Shown: positions 8,622 to 17,228 of the stretch, piece after piece | Layout of the letters: every line of letters starts with the position of its first letter | How positions within the stretch are numbered: position 1 is the stretch's first letter | Assembly: GCA_038254545.1 (NCBI GenBank) | Contig: JBBSGB010000018.1 | Coordinates: 14,296 to 78,295, forward strand | Length of the DNA: 64,000 nucleotides | Source of the DNA: CAHJXF01 sp038254545 | GTDB lineage: Bacteria > Pseudomonadota > Gammaproteobacteria > Burkholderiales > Burkholderiaceae_D | Direction: 5' to 3' | Notes under the pieces: model-generated | What the model was told of the DNA's origin: nothing | Seen by the model: the letters and a program-made list of their open reading frames with translations, nothing else | Databases searched by the model: none | Position numbers and translations under genes: made by a program

Positions 8622-9764
8622 ATGAAGCCTCTTCAGGGACGGGCCGGCATAGCCGGCATGGTGTTCGTCAGCGCATTCGCAACCGGCGCCGCGGTTCGAG
8701 CCGAGCCGCTCGAGACGAACCGCTCCAACGCGCCGCAGGCCGCGGTCGTTTCGGTCTACGCGACCGGACTCAACAATCCGCGCGGGCTGAAGTTCGGGCC
8801 GGACGGTGCCCTCTATGTCGCCGAAGGCGGAGTAGGTGGAACCAACTCGACCGTCGGACAGTGCACCCAGGTGCCGACTGTCGGGCCCTATACCGGCAGC
8901 CCGACGGGTTCGCGTATCTCGCGCATCGATTCGCACGGGCATCGCACCACAATCGCCGACGATTTCCCGTCGAGCCAGACCAATCCGGAGTCGGGCAGCC
9001 TGGTGTCGGGCGTCGCCGATATCGCCTTCGTCGATGGGAGGCTGTACGGGATACTCGCCGGCGCCGGGTGTTCGCATGGCGTGCCTTCGATACCCAACGG
9101 CGTCGTGCGCGTGAACAAGGATGGCAGCTGGAAATTGATCGCGAACCTGAGCGCATTTCAGATGGCTTACCCGACGCAGGTCATCGAGCAAGACGACTTC
9201 GAGCCCGACGGTACCTGGTATAGCATGGTCGCGCTCGACGACGATCTCTACGCGGTCGAACCGAACCACGGCGAGCTCGACGTGATCACGACCGACGGCC
9301 GCATCAATCGCATCGCCGACATCTCGGCGAGCCAGGGGCACATCGTCCCGACTGCGATGGCCGTTCACGACGGCAATTTCTACGTGGGCAATCTCGGCAC
9401 GTTCCCGATAGTCCAGGGCGCCTCGAAGATCCTGAGGATCACCAAGCGTGGGCATGTCAAGGTGGTCGTCACGGGATTGACTATCGTGACCGGCATCGCG
9501 TTCGATAGCCGCGGGCGCATGTATGTGCTGGAGAACACAGTCGGCCATCCAGGTCCCACCCCGGCATCGGGACGCGTCGTGCGAGTCACGCGACACGGGG
9601 ACCTGAAGGTCATCGCGTCGAACCTGATGCTGCCCACCGCGATGACCTTCGGCCGCGACGGGAACCTGTATGTGTCGGCCGCCGGTTTCGGGCTGCCTCC
9701 CAGGGGGTTCGGCCAAGTCCTGAAGGTTGACTTGCGACCCGACACGGATGAGGACGACGACTGA
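8622..9764 (+). CDS. ScyD/ScyE-family secreted beta-propeller protein
   Basis: The 380-residue protein has a signal peptide (about 1-27, cleaved near AVRA-EP) and NHL-like blades repeating GLNNPRGLKFGPDGALYVAE, IAFDSRGRMYVLEN and MTFGRDGNLYVSAAG. The ScyD/ScyE family is named from cyanobacterial scytonemin clusters, but homologues without that pathway are widespread; none of the other scytonemin genes are here. An AAGGAG Shine-Dalgarno (8611-8616) supports ATG 8622. The C-terminus is acidic (DTDEDDD). Likely periplasmic or extracellular; the 223 bp upstream holds no recognised element. Confidence 0.85.
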   Translation: MKPLQGRAGIAGMVFVSAFATGAAVRAEPLETNRSNAPQAAVVSVYATGLNNPRGLKFGPDGALYVAEGGVGGTNSTVGQCTQVPTVGPYTGSPTGSRISRIDSHGHRTTIADDFPSSQTNPESGSLVSGVADIAFVDGRLYGILAGAGCSHGVPSIPNGVVRVNKDGSWKLIANLSAFQMAYPTQVIEQDDFEPDGTWYSMVALDDDLYAVEPNHGELDVITTDGRINRIADISASQGHIVPTAMAVHDGNFYVGNLGTFPIVQGASKILRITKRGHVKVVVTGLTIVTGIAFDSRGRMYVLENTVGHPGPTPASGRVVRVTRHGDLKVIASNLMLPTAMTFGRDGNLYVSAAGFGLPPRGFGQVLKVDLRPDTDEDDD

Positions 9765-9793
9765 TGATGCGACGGCGGCCGACCGCATCCGTT

Positions 9794-10804
9794 CTACGGA
9801 TGCGCTGTCGCGCAGCCTTGCGCTGAGGCCAGCCAGTCGCAATAACGCGAGACGCCTTCTTCGACGGTCAGGAAAGGCGTGTCGTAACCGGCCGCGCGCA
9901 GCCGCGTCGTGTCGGCTTCGGTGAAGCTCTGGTACTTGCCCTTCAAGGCTTCGGGGAAGGCAACGTATTCGATCAGCCCATCGGCGACCTGCTGATCGAG
10001 CGGCAGAGCCTCTTGCCCTCCGTGGCGGCGCAGGCTGTTGACCACCGACATCGCCACATCGTTGAAGGTCTGCGCGCGACCGGTGCCGAGGTTGTAGATC
10101 CCCGACGTGCCGTGCTCGAGGAAGTGCAGGTTGACCTTGACGACATCCTCGACCGACACGAAGTCGCGCTGCTGCATGCCGTCGCCATAGCCCGCATGAC
10201 CTTCGAACAACTTCACGCAACCGTCGCCCTTGAACTGGTTGAAGTTGTGAAAGGCCACCGACGCCATGCGGCCCTTGTGCGACTCGCGTGGACCATAGAC
10301 GTTGAAGTAGCGAAAGCCTGCGATCTGATGCTTCGTATCGGGAAGACGCCGACGGACGACCTGGTCGAACAGGAACTTCGAATAGCCATAGACGTTGAGC
10401 GGCCGCTCGGCGCCGCGCTCCTCGACGAAGCGCGGACCCGCACCGTAGGTCGCGGCCGACGACGCATAGAGAAACGGGATGCGCTGCTCGCCGCACGCGT
10501 CCATCAGCGCGAGCGAGTAGCGGTAGTTGTTGTCCATCATGTAGCGGCCGTCGGTCTCCATCGTGTCCGAGCACGCGCCCTGGTGCAGGACCGCGCGCAC
10601 GCGACCGAAGTCGCTGCGCGTGAAGCGTGCGATGAAGTCGCCGCGATCGAGGTAGTCCGCGATCTCGCAATCGACCAGGTTGTTGAACTTGTCGGCGTGC
10701 GTCAGATCGTCGATCGCGATCACGTCGGTTTCGCCGCGATCGTTCAGGGCCCTGACGAGATTGCTGCCGATGAAGCCGGCTGCGCCGGTGACGATGTAGG
10801 TCAT
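9794..10804 (-). CDS. hldD: ADP-L-glycero-D-manno-heptose 6-epimerase
   Basis: HldD (RfaD) epimerises ADP-D-glycero-manno-heptose for the LPS inner core. The 336-residue SDR protein shows the nucleotide motif TGAAGFIGSNLVRAL at the N-terminus and the catalytic YGYSK (Tyr-x3-Lys). ATG 10804 begins right at the Rossmann fold; longer in-frame extensions are not family sequence. In related bacteria it directly follows rfaE1; here about 4 kb of unrelated plus-strand genes separates them, so it must be transcribed from its own promoter. Confidence 0.96.
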   Translation of the reverse strand: MTYIVTGAAGFIGSNLVRALNDRGETDVIAIDDLTHADKFNNLVDCEIADYLDRGDFIARFTRSDFGRVRAVLHQGACSDTMETDGRYMMDNNYRYSLALMDACGEQRIPFLYASSAATYGAGPRFVEERGAERPLNVYGYSKFLFDQVVRRRLPDTKHQIAGFRYFNVYGPRESHKGRMASVAFHNFNQFKGDGCVKLFEGHAGYGDGMQQRDFVSVEDVVKVNLHFLEHGTSGIYNLGTGRAQTFNDVAMSVVNSLRRHGGQEALPLDQQVADGLIEYVAFPEALKGKYQSFTEADTTRLRAAGYDTPFLTVEEGVSRYCDWLASAQGCATAHP

Positions 10805-11378
10805 GGAGGTGCGCGGGGAAGCGGGACGTGGGTGCACGAAGCGGGCGCACATGATATCGCTGGTGCTGTTCGCGACGAGCGCGGTCGATGCTATGGCGGC
10901 CGCGGGATCGATGCGGACATGCAGCAACTTCCATGAGAAGGCCGTGAGCATCGTTGACTCGGACAGCACGGTTTCATAGATTGCGTGATGTCTAAATCTA
11001 GTCGTGCTCCAAGCCGATCCGGTTGCATACTTGATCCGGAATACGAAGCGGCAGAAGTGCGGATTGCGATTGTGCGATAACGCCATCCGCGATAATTTTT
11101 GGGCGCCCTACCGGCTTGAAGGAACCCCGCAAATGAAGCCGAGACAAGCGAATATCCACAAGTGGGCTTTGCCCACCGCGGCTGCCGCTCCTGTCAAACA
11201 TCAGACATCAGGCGCCGGATACGGCGCAAGCGCAAGGCGTTGCTGTAGCGCCTGGAGCGATGGAAGATCTTTCCCGCGCCAAGGAGGTGGTGCAGCCTCC
11301 TTCGTATCGCTATGGTCGTGTGCACGAAACCATGCGACGATCTCACGGCCAGACATTGGCGAAACACAAGGAGCATCG
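10805..11378 (+). other. 574 bp region without a convincing gene
   Basis: This stretch between hldD (leftward) and the RidA gene (rightward) must hold both promoters. I see no conserved protein in any frame. GC falls noticeably from about 10980 onward (runs such as GATAATTTTT near 11090), matching the more AT-rich RidA and hydrolase genes that follow. This suggests the left edge of acquired DNA. AAGGAG at 11368-11373 is the RidA ribosome binding site. Confidence 0.5.
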
Positions 11379-11846
11379 ATGAAAGCGGCCAAGGTATGTG
11401 CAGTTGTCCTCTCGATCTTCGCAGTGACTCAAGCAGCAACCGCTCAAACAACTACCCCGCAAGCGCTGCGAATTGTCTCTACTGATGACGCTCCGAAAGC
11501 GGCAGGACCGTATTCTCAGGGGATCGTCTCTGGCGGATTCTTATTCGCGGCCGGTCAAGTCCCAAGAGACCCGAAAACCGGAAAGCAGGTTGCCGATACC
11601 TTTGAACAGGCGATGAATCGGGTTCTTGACAACCTAGAAGCCGTACTCAAGGCAGAAGGGCTGGATTGGACAGATGTCGTGAAGGTCACAGTATTCCTCA
11701 CGAAGGCTGATGACTTCACGCCCCTAAACACTGTCTATGCTCAACGCATGGGCGCCGCTAAACCGGCTAGAACTACCGTAGTCGCGGCCGCCCTCCCGGG
11801 AGGATCGATTGTGGAAATGGACCTCATCGCTCGCGCACGCAAGTAA
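11379..11846 (+). CDS. RidA-family enamine/imine deaminase with signal peptide
   Basis: The 155-residue protein has a cleavable signal peptide (about 1-23, ending QAATAQ) followed by a full RidA/YjgF domain: KAAGPYSQGIVSGGFLFAAG, then FEQAMNRVLDNLEAVLKAEG, then PARTTVVAAALPGGSIVEMD with the conserved Arg near the active site. RidA hydrolyses reactive 2-aminoacrylate-type intermediates. Secreted members form a distinct branch whose substrate is less clear. Codon use is more AT-rich than neighbouring LPS genes. AAGGAG lies 5 bp upstream. It sits in the accessory insert between hldD and rfaE1. Confidence 0.9.
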   Translation: MKAAKVCAVVLSIFAVTQAATAQTTTPQALRIVSTDDAPKAAGPYSQGIVSGGFLFAAGQVPRDPKTGKQVADTFEQAMNRVLDNLEAVLKAEGLDWTDVVKVTVFLTKADDFTPLNTVYAQRMGAAKPARTTVVAAALPGGSIVEMDLIARARK

Positions 11847-11933
11847 TCATCCGCCCTGCAGCTTTGCGGAATGCTGGCCGGGCCTACACCTACTTCCCAA
11901 TTTCGTGCCGCAGAGCCGCGGGTCAGCTTGAAC

Positions 11934-11940
11934 GTTAGAC
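11934..11940 (+). repeat. Integron attC-like R' core (GTTAGAC)
   Basis: GTTAGAC matches the attC R' consensus GTTRRRY, preceded by CAGCTTGAAC, a context usual in cassette recombination sites. The next coding region starts 13 bp later, as in integron cassettes. No clean complementary R'' core (RYYYAAC) was found in the 90 bp upstream; GCCTACAC at 11882 is only a degenerate candidate. It could be a decayed cassette junction or chance. Confidence 0.35.
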
Positions 11941-11953
11941 ACCTGAAGGCGTC

Positions 11954-12646
11954 ATGCGCGGATTGAAGCTGCTGTTCATTTTGTACCTGATGGCGTCATT
12001 GCTTCAGGCACAGGCTCAGACTCCGCAGAGGGTGGTGGATATTCCGACTCGACCTGGGGCCACGCAGCGAATGATCCTGCTCTCGCCGCCGGATGCCAAA
12101 GCAACTGTTGTGTTAATTCCCGGCGGTCACGGGGGGCTACAGCTCTCTCCGGACGGCTCCATGAAATGGGGCGCCGGAAATTTTCTCGTTCGAACGCGCC
12201 AGCTGTTCGCCGACCAGGGTCTGATCGTTGCCGTCATCGACGCACCATCCGATCGGCAGACGCCCCCTTTTCTTGGAGGTTTCAGACAGAGGGCCGAGCA
12301 TGCGGCAGACCTTAAAGCTGTCATCGCGTGGTTACGAGAAAACGCCAAGCTGCCAGTCTGGATTGTCGGGACAAGTCGCGGAACCCAATCAACGGCGTAC
12401 GTCGCCACTGAGCTTGAGGGTTCCGAGGGCCCGGACGGCATTGTTCTTAAGCGATTCGGATCCTGTTGGCACGTGGATCAAACAGTTGCAACACAACCAA
12501 GTCCCTGCTTTCAGGGCCTTCAATATGCATCCGCCATGAGAGCTGACTCGGCGCTGAGCCGACGCCGCGGCGCGCGAGTGATGGATCACATCCAAACGAG
12601 TTCGGGCGTGCCTGATAATTCATTCGAGACGTCCGGGCTCGACTGA
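11954..12646 (+). pseudogene. Secreted alpha/beta-hydrolase-like protein, 3' truncated
   Basis: The first ~165 residues look like a genuine alpha/beta hydrolase: signal peptide (1-21, ending LLQAQAQ), VVLIPGGHGGLQL oxyanion segment, FLVRTRQLFADQGLIVAV, and nucleophile elbow VGTSRGTQSTAY. After about residue 164 (GPDGIVL, near 12450) the sequence turns into an unrelated low-complexity tail, and the His/Asp part of the catalytic triad and last strands are absent. Family members are near 270-290 residues. The gene therefore appears broken by deletion or recombination, with foreign sequence joined up to the LysE gene. The ATG lies 13 bp after an attC-like core. Confidence 0.7.
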
Positions 12647-12668
12647 CACAACAAGGAGACCCACCTCG

Positions 12669-13283
12669 ATGATCACGATGAACTTCCTCATCACCTCGCT
12701 GATCGTTGTTCTGATCCCCGGCACCGGCGTGGTGTTCACGGTCTCCACCGGACTTTCCTTGGGCAAGCGCGCGAGCATATTCGCCTCGTTGGGTTGTACG
12801 GCCGGAATCGTGCCTCACCTCCTCGCCACTATCCTGGGCCTGTCCGCTGTCATGCATGCGAGCGCCCTCGCATTCCAGGTTCTCAAGTTCGCGGGCGTCC
12901 TCTATCTTTTCTACCTCGCCATCGCCACGTGGCGCGACAAGACGGCATTCGCCGTGAGCGGCGCTCCCGGTAGCGCCACAGCGGGCAGCCTCGTCGTCAG
13001 GGCGTTCCTGCTGAACATCCTGAACCCCAAGCTCACCATCTTCTTCCTCGCGTTCCTGCCCCAGTTCGTCGCACCCGATGCGCCTTCCCCCCTGCTGCAT
13101 CTGCTGGTACTGAGCGGGGTATTCATGGCGATGACGTTCGTCGTCTTCGTCGTCTATGGCCTTCTCGCCAATGCCTTTCGCAAGGCGGTCATCGAGTCGC
13201 CACGCGTGCAGGCGTGGCTGCGCCGCAGCTTCTCGGCGGCTTTCGCGGGACTCGGAGTAAATCTCGCGCTCACGGAGCGCTGA
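12669..13283 (+). CDS. LysE/RhtB-family amino acid exporter
   Basis: The 204-residue inner-membrane protein has about six hydrophobic helices and the family signature near the N-terminus (IVVLIPGTGVVFTVSTGLSL; PGP is PGT here), plus LLNILNPKLTIFFLAFLPQFV in the middle. It would export amino acids or related metabolites. AAGGAG (12653-12658) supports ATG 12669, although ATG 12678 is possible. It follows the remains of the truncated hydrolase and precedes a GNAT gene in the accessory insert. Confidence 0.9.
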   Translation: MITMNFLITSLIVVLIPGTGVVFTVSTGLSLGKRASIFASLGCTAGIVPHLLATILGLSAVMHASALAFQVLKFAGVLYLFYLAIATWRDKTAFAVSGAPGSATAGSLVVRAFLLNILNPKLTIFFLAFLPQFVAPDAPSPLLHLLVLSGVFMAMTFVVFVVYGLLANAFRKAVIESPRVQAWLRRSFSAAFAGLGVNLALTER

Positions 13284-13531
13284 TACGGCCTGACCGTTCC
13301 ATGGAATCGCACCCATGTCACCCGGTGCGGCGTCGTGCCCCTCGTGACCAGCAGGATCGACGACCGCCTCTACGCGGTCGTGAGCGTCAATGCGTTCGAA
13401 GGTGTCGATCAATCGCTCTTCAGCCGTGCGTCGGCAAGCTTCGACGGCGAAGAGAAAGAGTCTCGCCTCTCGCGCAGGAAGCGCAATTGGATCGCCAATG
13501 TCGCGTACTTCGAAGCCGAGCAGGATCATCC
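13284..13531 (+). other. Open stretch with coding-like composition, unidentified
   Basis: After the LysE stop the same frame stays open to 13547. From about 13335 (GTG) it reads DDRLYAVVSVNAFEGVDQSL and onward with strongly GC-rich third positions, a hint of former or real coding sequence of about 70 residues. It overlaps the GNAT start by 16 bp. I recognise no family. It may be a remnant gene or small protein. Confidence 0.2.
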
Positions 13532-13987
13532 ATGCACATCAAGGTAGACGATCTGTCAGGGACCGAAATCCATGAGCTGCTGCAAGAGCATCTTCGGTCC
13601 GTGGCGCTGCACTCGACGCCCGAGAGCGTGCATGCCCTGGATATCGAAGCCCTGCGCAAGCCGGAGATCACCTTCTGGACCGCTTGGGATAATGGTCAGC
13701 TCCTGGGCTGCGGAGCGATCAAGCAACTGGATGCCCAACATGCGGAAATCAAATCGATGCGCACGTCGTCATCGCATCTCAGAAAAGGCGTGGCAAAGAA
13801 ACTTCTCGGTCACATACTCGAAGAAGCCAGGCGCCGTTCCTATAACCGCGTGAGCCTGGAGACGGTATCGATGGAAGCCTTCGACCCCGCTCGAAAACTG
13901 TACGCAGGATTTGGTTTTGAATATTGCGGACCGTTTGCGGAATATGCGGAAGATCCGTATAGCGTCTTCATGACCAGAGAGCTTTGA
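13532..13987 (+). CDS. GNAT-family N-acetyltransferase
   Basis: The 151-residue protein has the GNAT fold: LLGCGAIKQLDAQHAEIKSM (strands 3-4), acetyl-CoA loop SHLRKGVAKKLLGHILEEAR (motif A, RxxGxA-like with K), then VSLETVSMEAFDPARKLYAG and FGFEYCGPFAEY. It would transfer an acetyl group from acetyl-CoA to a small molecule or protein N-terminus. No strong Shine-Dalgarno is seen. It belongs to the accessory cluster with LysE and RidA, gene types often found as mobile cassettes. Confidence 0.9.
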   Translation: MHIKVDDLSGTEIHELLQEHLRSVALHSTPESVHALDIEALRKPEITFWTAWDNGQLLGCGAIKQLDAQHAEIKSMRTSSSHLRKGVAKKLLGHILEEARRRSYNRVSLETVSMEAFDPARKLYAGFGFEYCGPFAEYAEDPYSVFMTREL

Positions 13988-14040
13988 ATCAGCCCGGCGT
14001 CGCACTTCGCGCGCCGGTTTCGCGTTCGAGGGAGAAGTGC

Positions 14041-14855
14041 ATGAACATGTTCAGGAGCCAAGGCAAATCGGAACGCAGCACGTCGACTTCGGGGGCACGC
14101 AGCCACGGGCTCGGAGCGATCTGCGCGACAGCTCTTCTGCTGATTGCGGGCTGCACGACGATTCCGCGGTTGGATGCCAAGTTCGACACCGATACGCTCG
14201 GCGCGCTGCCGTCTTCCACGCCGGCGCCTACGCCGCCCAACGACACGTTGATCTGGAGGACGCAGTTCTTGTCCGCGACCGTGGTCAACGACTCCGCCGG
14301 TGGGCGAGCAGTGCGCATCGCGCCGTTGCCGGCTTTTACGGCGTCGCCCGATGATCGAAGAGTCTTTCTCCTCGCGCTGACCGAGCCTTTCACGACCAGC
14401 CCGGCCGCGAACATCCGCGGGCACGTGCGGCTTCGGCTCGTCGGGCTAGGAACCGTAGGCTTCGGGTTACGAATTTTCAAATCGAGCAACAACTTGACTT
14501 CATCGGCGGGGTCGAGCTGTCGAATTTCCTGCCGCCCTCGAAAGGGAGCGTCAATGTTGTCCGAGGATTCGACGGTGCGAGGCTCGGCGACCCGTTCGGG
14601 CTTCCGTCAGCCGGCCAGATCTCCGGCTATGACTCCGGCAATGTGATCGACATCAACTGGTCACTCGATCAGCCGTCACGCACCTTTTCAGTCAGCGCGT
14701 TGGGAGGGTCCCCGCAATCGGTCACGTTTCCCGCTCTATCCGGGTCGGTCGCAACGACGCCGATCCAGAGACTTTCGATTCAGTTCTGGATGCAGAAACC
14801 GACCACGGACACGGTCCTCTTCATCGACAATCTGTTCGCTGAAGAATACAAATGA
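14041..14855 (+). pseudogene. Lipoprotein gene split by a frameshift
   Basis: From ATG 14041 the frame encodes a lipoprotein signal with lipobox LLLIAGCTT (Cys ~39), then a beta-rich domain up to GLGTVGFGLR (about 14472). Meaningful sequence then continues in another frame: VTNFQIEQQLDFIGGVELSN, through NVVRGFDGARLGDPFGLPSA and NVIDINWSLDQPS, to stop 14855. A single-base loss between roughly 14460 and 14480 reconciles both into one ~270-residue protein. The first frame alone runs into a junk tail ending at 14646. I do not recognise the family; it could be a sequencing error. Confidence 0.7.
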
Positions 14856-14874
14856 GAAGTCCGACGGGACGCTT

Positions 14875-15816
14875 TCAGAACAACTCGTCGGCCGTCACCA
14901 CTGAAGTACCGAGCTTGCCGACCACGATGCCGCCGGCGCGGTTCGCGTAGTCGACCGACCGGTGCAAGTCGGCGCCCGCGGCGAGCAAGGTCGCAAGTGT
15001 GGCGATCACCGTGTCGCCGGCGCCGGTCACATCGAACACTTCGCGCGCCTGTGCGGGAACGTCGTAGCGCTCGAGCGCGTCGTCGCTAGTCTCGAACAAT
15101 GTCATGCCCTCTTCGGCGCGCGTGACCAGCAGCGCTTCCAATCCGAGCGAGTCGATCAGGTTTTTCACGCGCGCCTCGAGATCGGCTTCGCCGGTCCATC
15201 GGCCGACCACCTCGCGCAGCTCGGCGCGATTGGGCGTGAGGATGCTCGCGCCTTCGTAGCGCGCGTAGTCGTCGCCTTTGGGATCGACCAGCACGCGGCG
15301 CTCGGCGCGGCGCGCGGCTGCGATCATGCGGCCGATGTGCGTAAGGCCGCCCTTGCCGTAATCGGACATCACCACCACATCGTATTGCGCGAGCAGCCCG
15401 ACGAACTGTTCGAGTTTGTCGGCCAGCACCTCGCGGCTGGGCGCGTCCTCGAAATCGACACGCACGAGTTGCTGCTGGCGACCGATCACGCGCAGCTTGA
15501 TGGTCGTGGGCAGGTTGTCGTCGCGATGCAGATGCGATGCGATGCCGGTCTCGGCGAGCAGCTCGGCGACGCGCTCGCCGGGCTCGTCGCGACCGACCAC
15601 CGACAACAGGCCCACGCTTGCGCCGAGAGCCGCGGCATTCTTCGCGACGTTGGCCGCGCCGCCCAGGCGATCTTCGCGACGCGTGACGCGCACCACGGGC
15701 ACCGGTGCTTCCGGCGAGATACGTTCGACATCGCCGAACCAGTAGCGATCGAGCATCACGTCGCCGACCACGAGCACGCGCGCGGCGGCGATACGACTGC
15801 GATCGAATGAATCCAT
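14875..15816 (-). CDS. rfaE1: D-glycero-beta-D-manno-heptose-7-phosphate kinase (HldE N-domain/RfaE1)
   Basis: The 313-residue PfkB/ribokinase-family protein has the N-terminal VLVVGDVMLDRYWFGDVERI, the glycine-rich RLGGAANVAKNAAALGA and the C-terminal anion hole/catalytic VFDVTGAGDTVIATLA. It phosphorylates heptose-7-phosphate at C1 in ADP-heptose synthesis. The adenylyltransferase half found in fused HldE is absent, so a separate hldC/rfaE2 must exist elsewhere, as is usual in Betaproteobacteria. It follows ugd by 7 bp, in the lapA-lapB-ugd-rfaE1 transcript. Confidence 0.96.
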   Translation of the reverse strand: MDSFDRSRIAAARVLVVGDVMLDRYWFGDVERISPEAPVPVVRVTRREDRLGGAANVAKNAAALGASVGLLSVVGRDEPGERVAELLAETGIASHLHRDDNLPTTIKLRVIGRQQQLVRVDFEDAPSREVLADKLEQFVGLLAQYDVVVMSDYGKGGLTHIGRMIAAARRAERRVLVDPKGDDYARYEGASILTPNRAELREVVGRWTGEADLEARVKNLIDSLGLEALLVTRAEEGMTLFETSDDALERYDVPAQAREVFDVTGAGDTVIATLATLLAAGADLHRSVDYANRAGGIVVGKLGTSVVTADELF

Positions 15817-15823
15817 TGCGGCG

Positions 15824-17224
15824 TTATTTGGCGAGCACCGTCGTCGACGCCACCGACGAGCGCACTGCGGGCCTGCCGATCGGGATGTAGTCGAGGTCGA
15901 AAGCCGCGATGCGCTCGGGGTCGTAAAGATTGCGACCGTCGAAGATCACCTTCTCCGACAACTTGCTTTGCATCGCATCGAAGTCGGGACTGCGAAATGC
16001 CTTCCACTCGGTGACGATGATCAGCGCGTCGCAGCCTTCGAGCGCAGCCTCGGGTGTATCGGCGTAGGCGATGCGGGCCAGCCATTCGGGTTGATCGGCA
16101 TAGTCGAGCGCCAGCACGCGTTTGGCTTCGTCCATCGCGACCGGATCGTGCGCGGTGATCGCGCCGCCGCGTTCGAGCACCTGGCGAATCAGCACGCGCG
16201 ACGGCGCTTCACGCATGTCGTCGGTGTTTGGCTTGAACGCCAGTCCCCACAACGCGAAGCGGCGGCCCGACAAGTCTTCGCCGAAGCGCGCGACCAGCTT
16301 GTCGACCAGCACATGTTTCTGCGCTTCGTTGGCGGCCTCGACCGCTTCGAGGATGCGCGACGGGCGCCCCGCTTCGATGCCGCTGCGTTTCAACGCCTGC
16401 ACGTCCTTCGGAAAACATGAGCCGCCGTAGCCGCAGCCCGCATAGAGGAAGTGATAGCCGATGCGCGGGTCTGAGCCGATGCCCTGACGCACCAGCTCGA
16501 TGTCGGCGCCCAGCACTTCGGCGAGGTTGGCGAGTTCGTTCATGAACGAGATGCGGGTGGCCAGCATCGCATTGGCCGCGTACTTGGTCAGCTCGGCCGA
16601 GCGCACGTCCATGAACAGCATGCGTTCGTGATTGCGCTGGAACGGTGAGTACAACGAGCGCATCACGCGCCGTGCGCGCTCGCCGGGTTCGTCGGCCGCG
16701 CACCCGAGCACCACGCGATCGGGCCGCATGAAGTCATCGACCGCAGCGCCTTCCTTCAGGAACTCGGGATTCGACACGACCGTGAATTGCACGGCGGAGC
16801 CGCGTTTCGCAAGCTCGTCGGCGATCGCTTCGCGGACCTTGTCGGCGGTGCCGACCGGTACCGTGGACTTGTCGACGACGACCTTGAAGCCGGCCATGTG
16901 CTTGCCGATGCTGCGCGCAGCCGTGGTCACGTACTTGAGATCGGCCGAGCCGTCTTCATCGGGCGGTGTGCCGACAGCGATGAACTGCACCTCGCCGTGC
17001 GCCACCGCGCGCTCGACATCGGTGGTGAACGAGATGCGGCCGGCCTGACGATTGCGCGTCACCATCTCGAGCAGACCGGGCTCGTGGATCGGAATGCTGC
17101 CGCTGTTCAGGATGTCTATCTTCTTCGTATCGACGTCCAGGCACACCACATGATTGCCGACCTCGGCCAGACAGGCGCCCGTGACGAGCCCCACGTAGCC
17201 GCTGCCCACGATCGTCACTTTCAT
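15824..17224 (-). CDS. ugd: UDP-glucose 6-dehydrogenase
   Basis: The 466-residue enzyme oxidises UDP-glucose to UDP-glucuronate using two NAD+. It shows the NAD motif VGSGYVGLVTGACLAEVG, the FIAVGTPPDEDGSADL loop and catalytic Cys in GYGGSCFPKDVQALKR. The product feeds capsule, LPS and 4-amino-arabinose pathways. It starts at ATG 17224, 4 bp after lapB ends, and is followed at once by rfaE1, so it is part of an envelope sugar operon. Confidence 0.97.
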   Translation of the reverse strand: MKVTIVGSGYVGLVTGACLAEVGNHVVCLDVDTKKIDILNSGSIPIHEPGLLEMVTRNRQAGRISFTTDVERAVAHGEVQFIAVGTPPDEDGSADLKYVTTAARSIGKHMAGFKVVVDKSTVPVGTADKVREAIADELAKRGSAVQFTVVSNPEFLKEGAAVDDFMRPDRVVLGCAADEPGERARRVMRSLYSPFQRNHERMLFMDVRSAELTKYAANAMLATRISFMNELANLAEVLGADIELVRQGIGSDPRIGYHFLYAGCGYGGSCFPKDVQALKRSGIEAGRPSRILEAVEAANEAQKHVLVDKLVARFGEDLSGRRFALWGLAFKPNTDDMREAPSRVLIRQVLERGGAITAHDPVAMDEAKRVLALDYADQPEWLARIAYADTPEAALEGCDALIIVTEWKAFRSPDFDAMQSKLSEKVIFDGRNLYDPERIAAFDLDYIPIGRPAVRSSVASTTVLAK

Positions 17225-17228
17225 CGTT

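Noticed and set aside
8529..10934. 801-residue minus-strand open frame
   Set aside because: Joins shadow sequence of the beta-propeller gene to a shadow of hldD in a different frame from the true epimerase.
11187..11240. GGCGCCGGATACGGCGC stretch resembling an enterobacterial REP unit or an attC stem
   Set aside because: Only a short palindrome; no second copy, and no RYYYAAC/GTTRRRY pair around it.
12447..13529. 360-residue minus-strand open frame
   Set aside because: Antisense to the clear LysE exporter; charged low-complexity composition.
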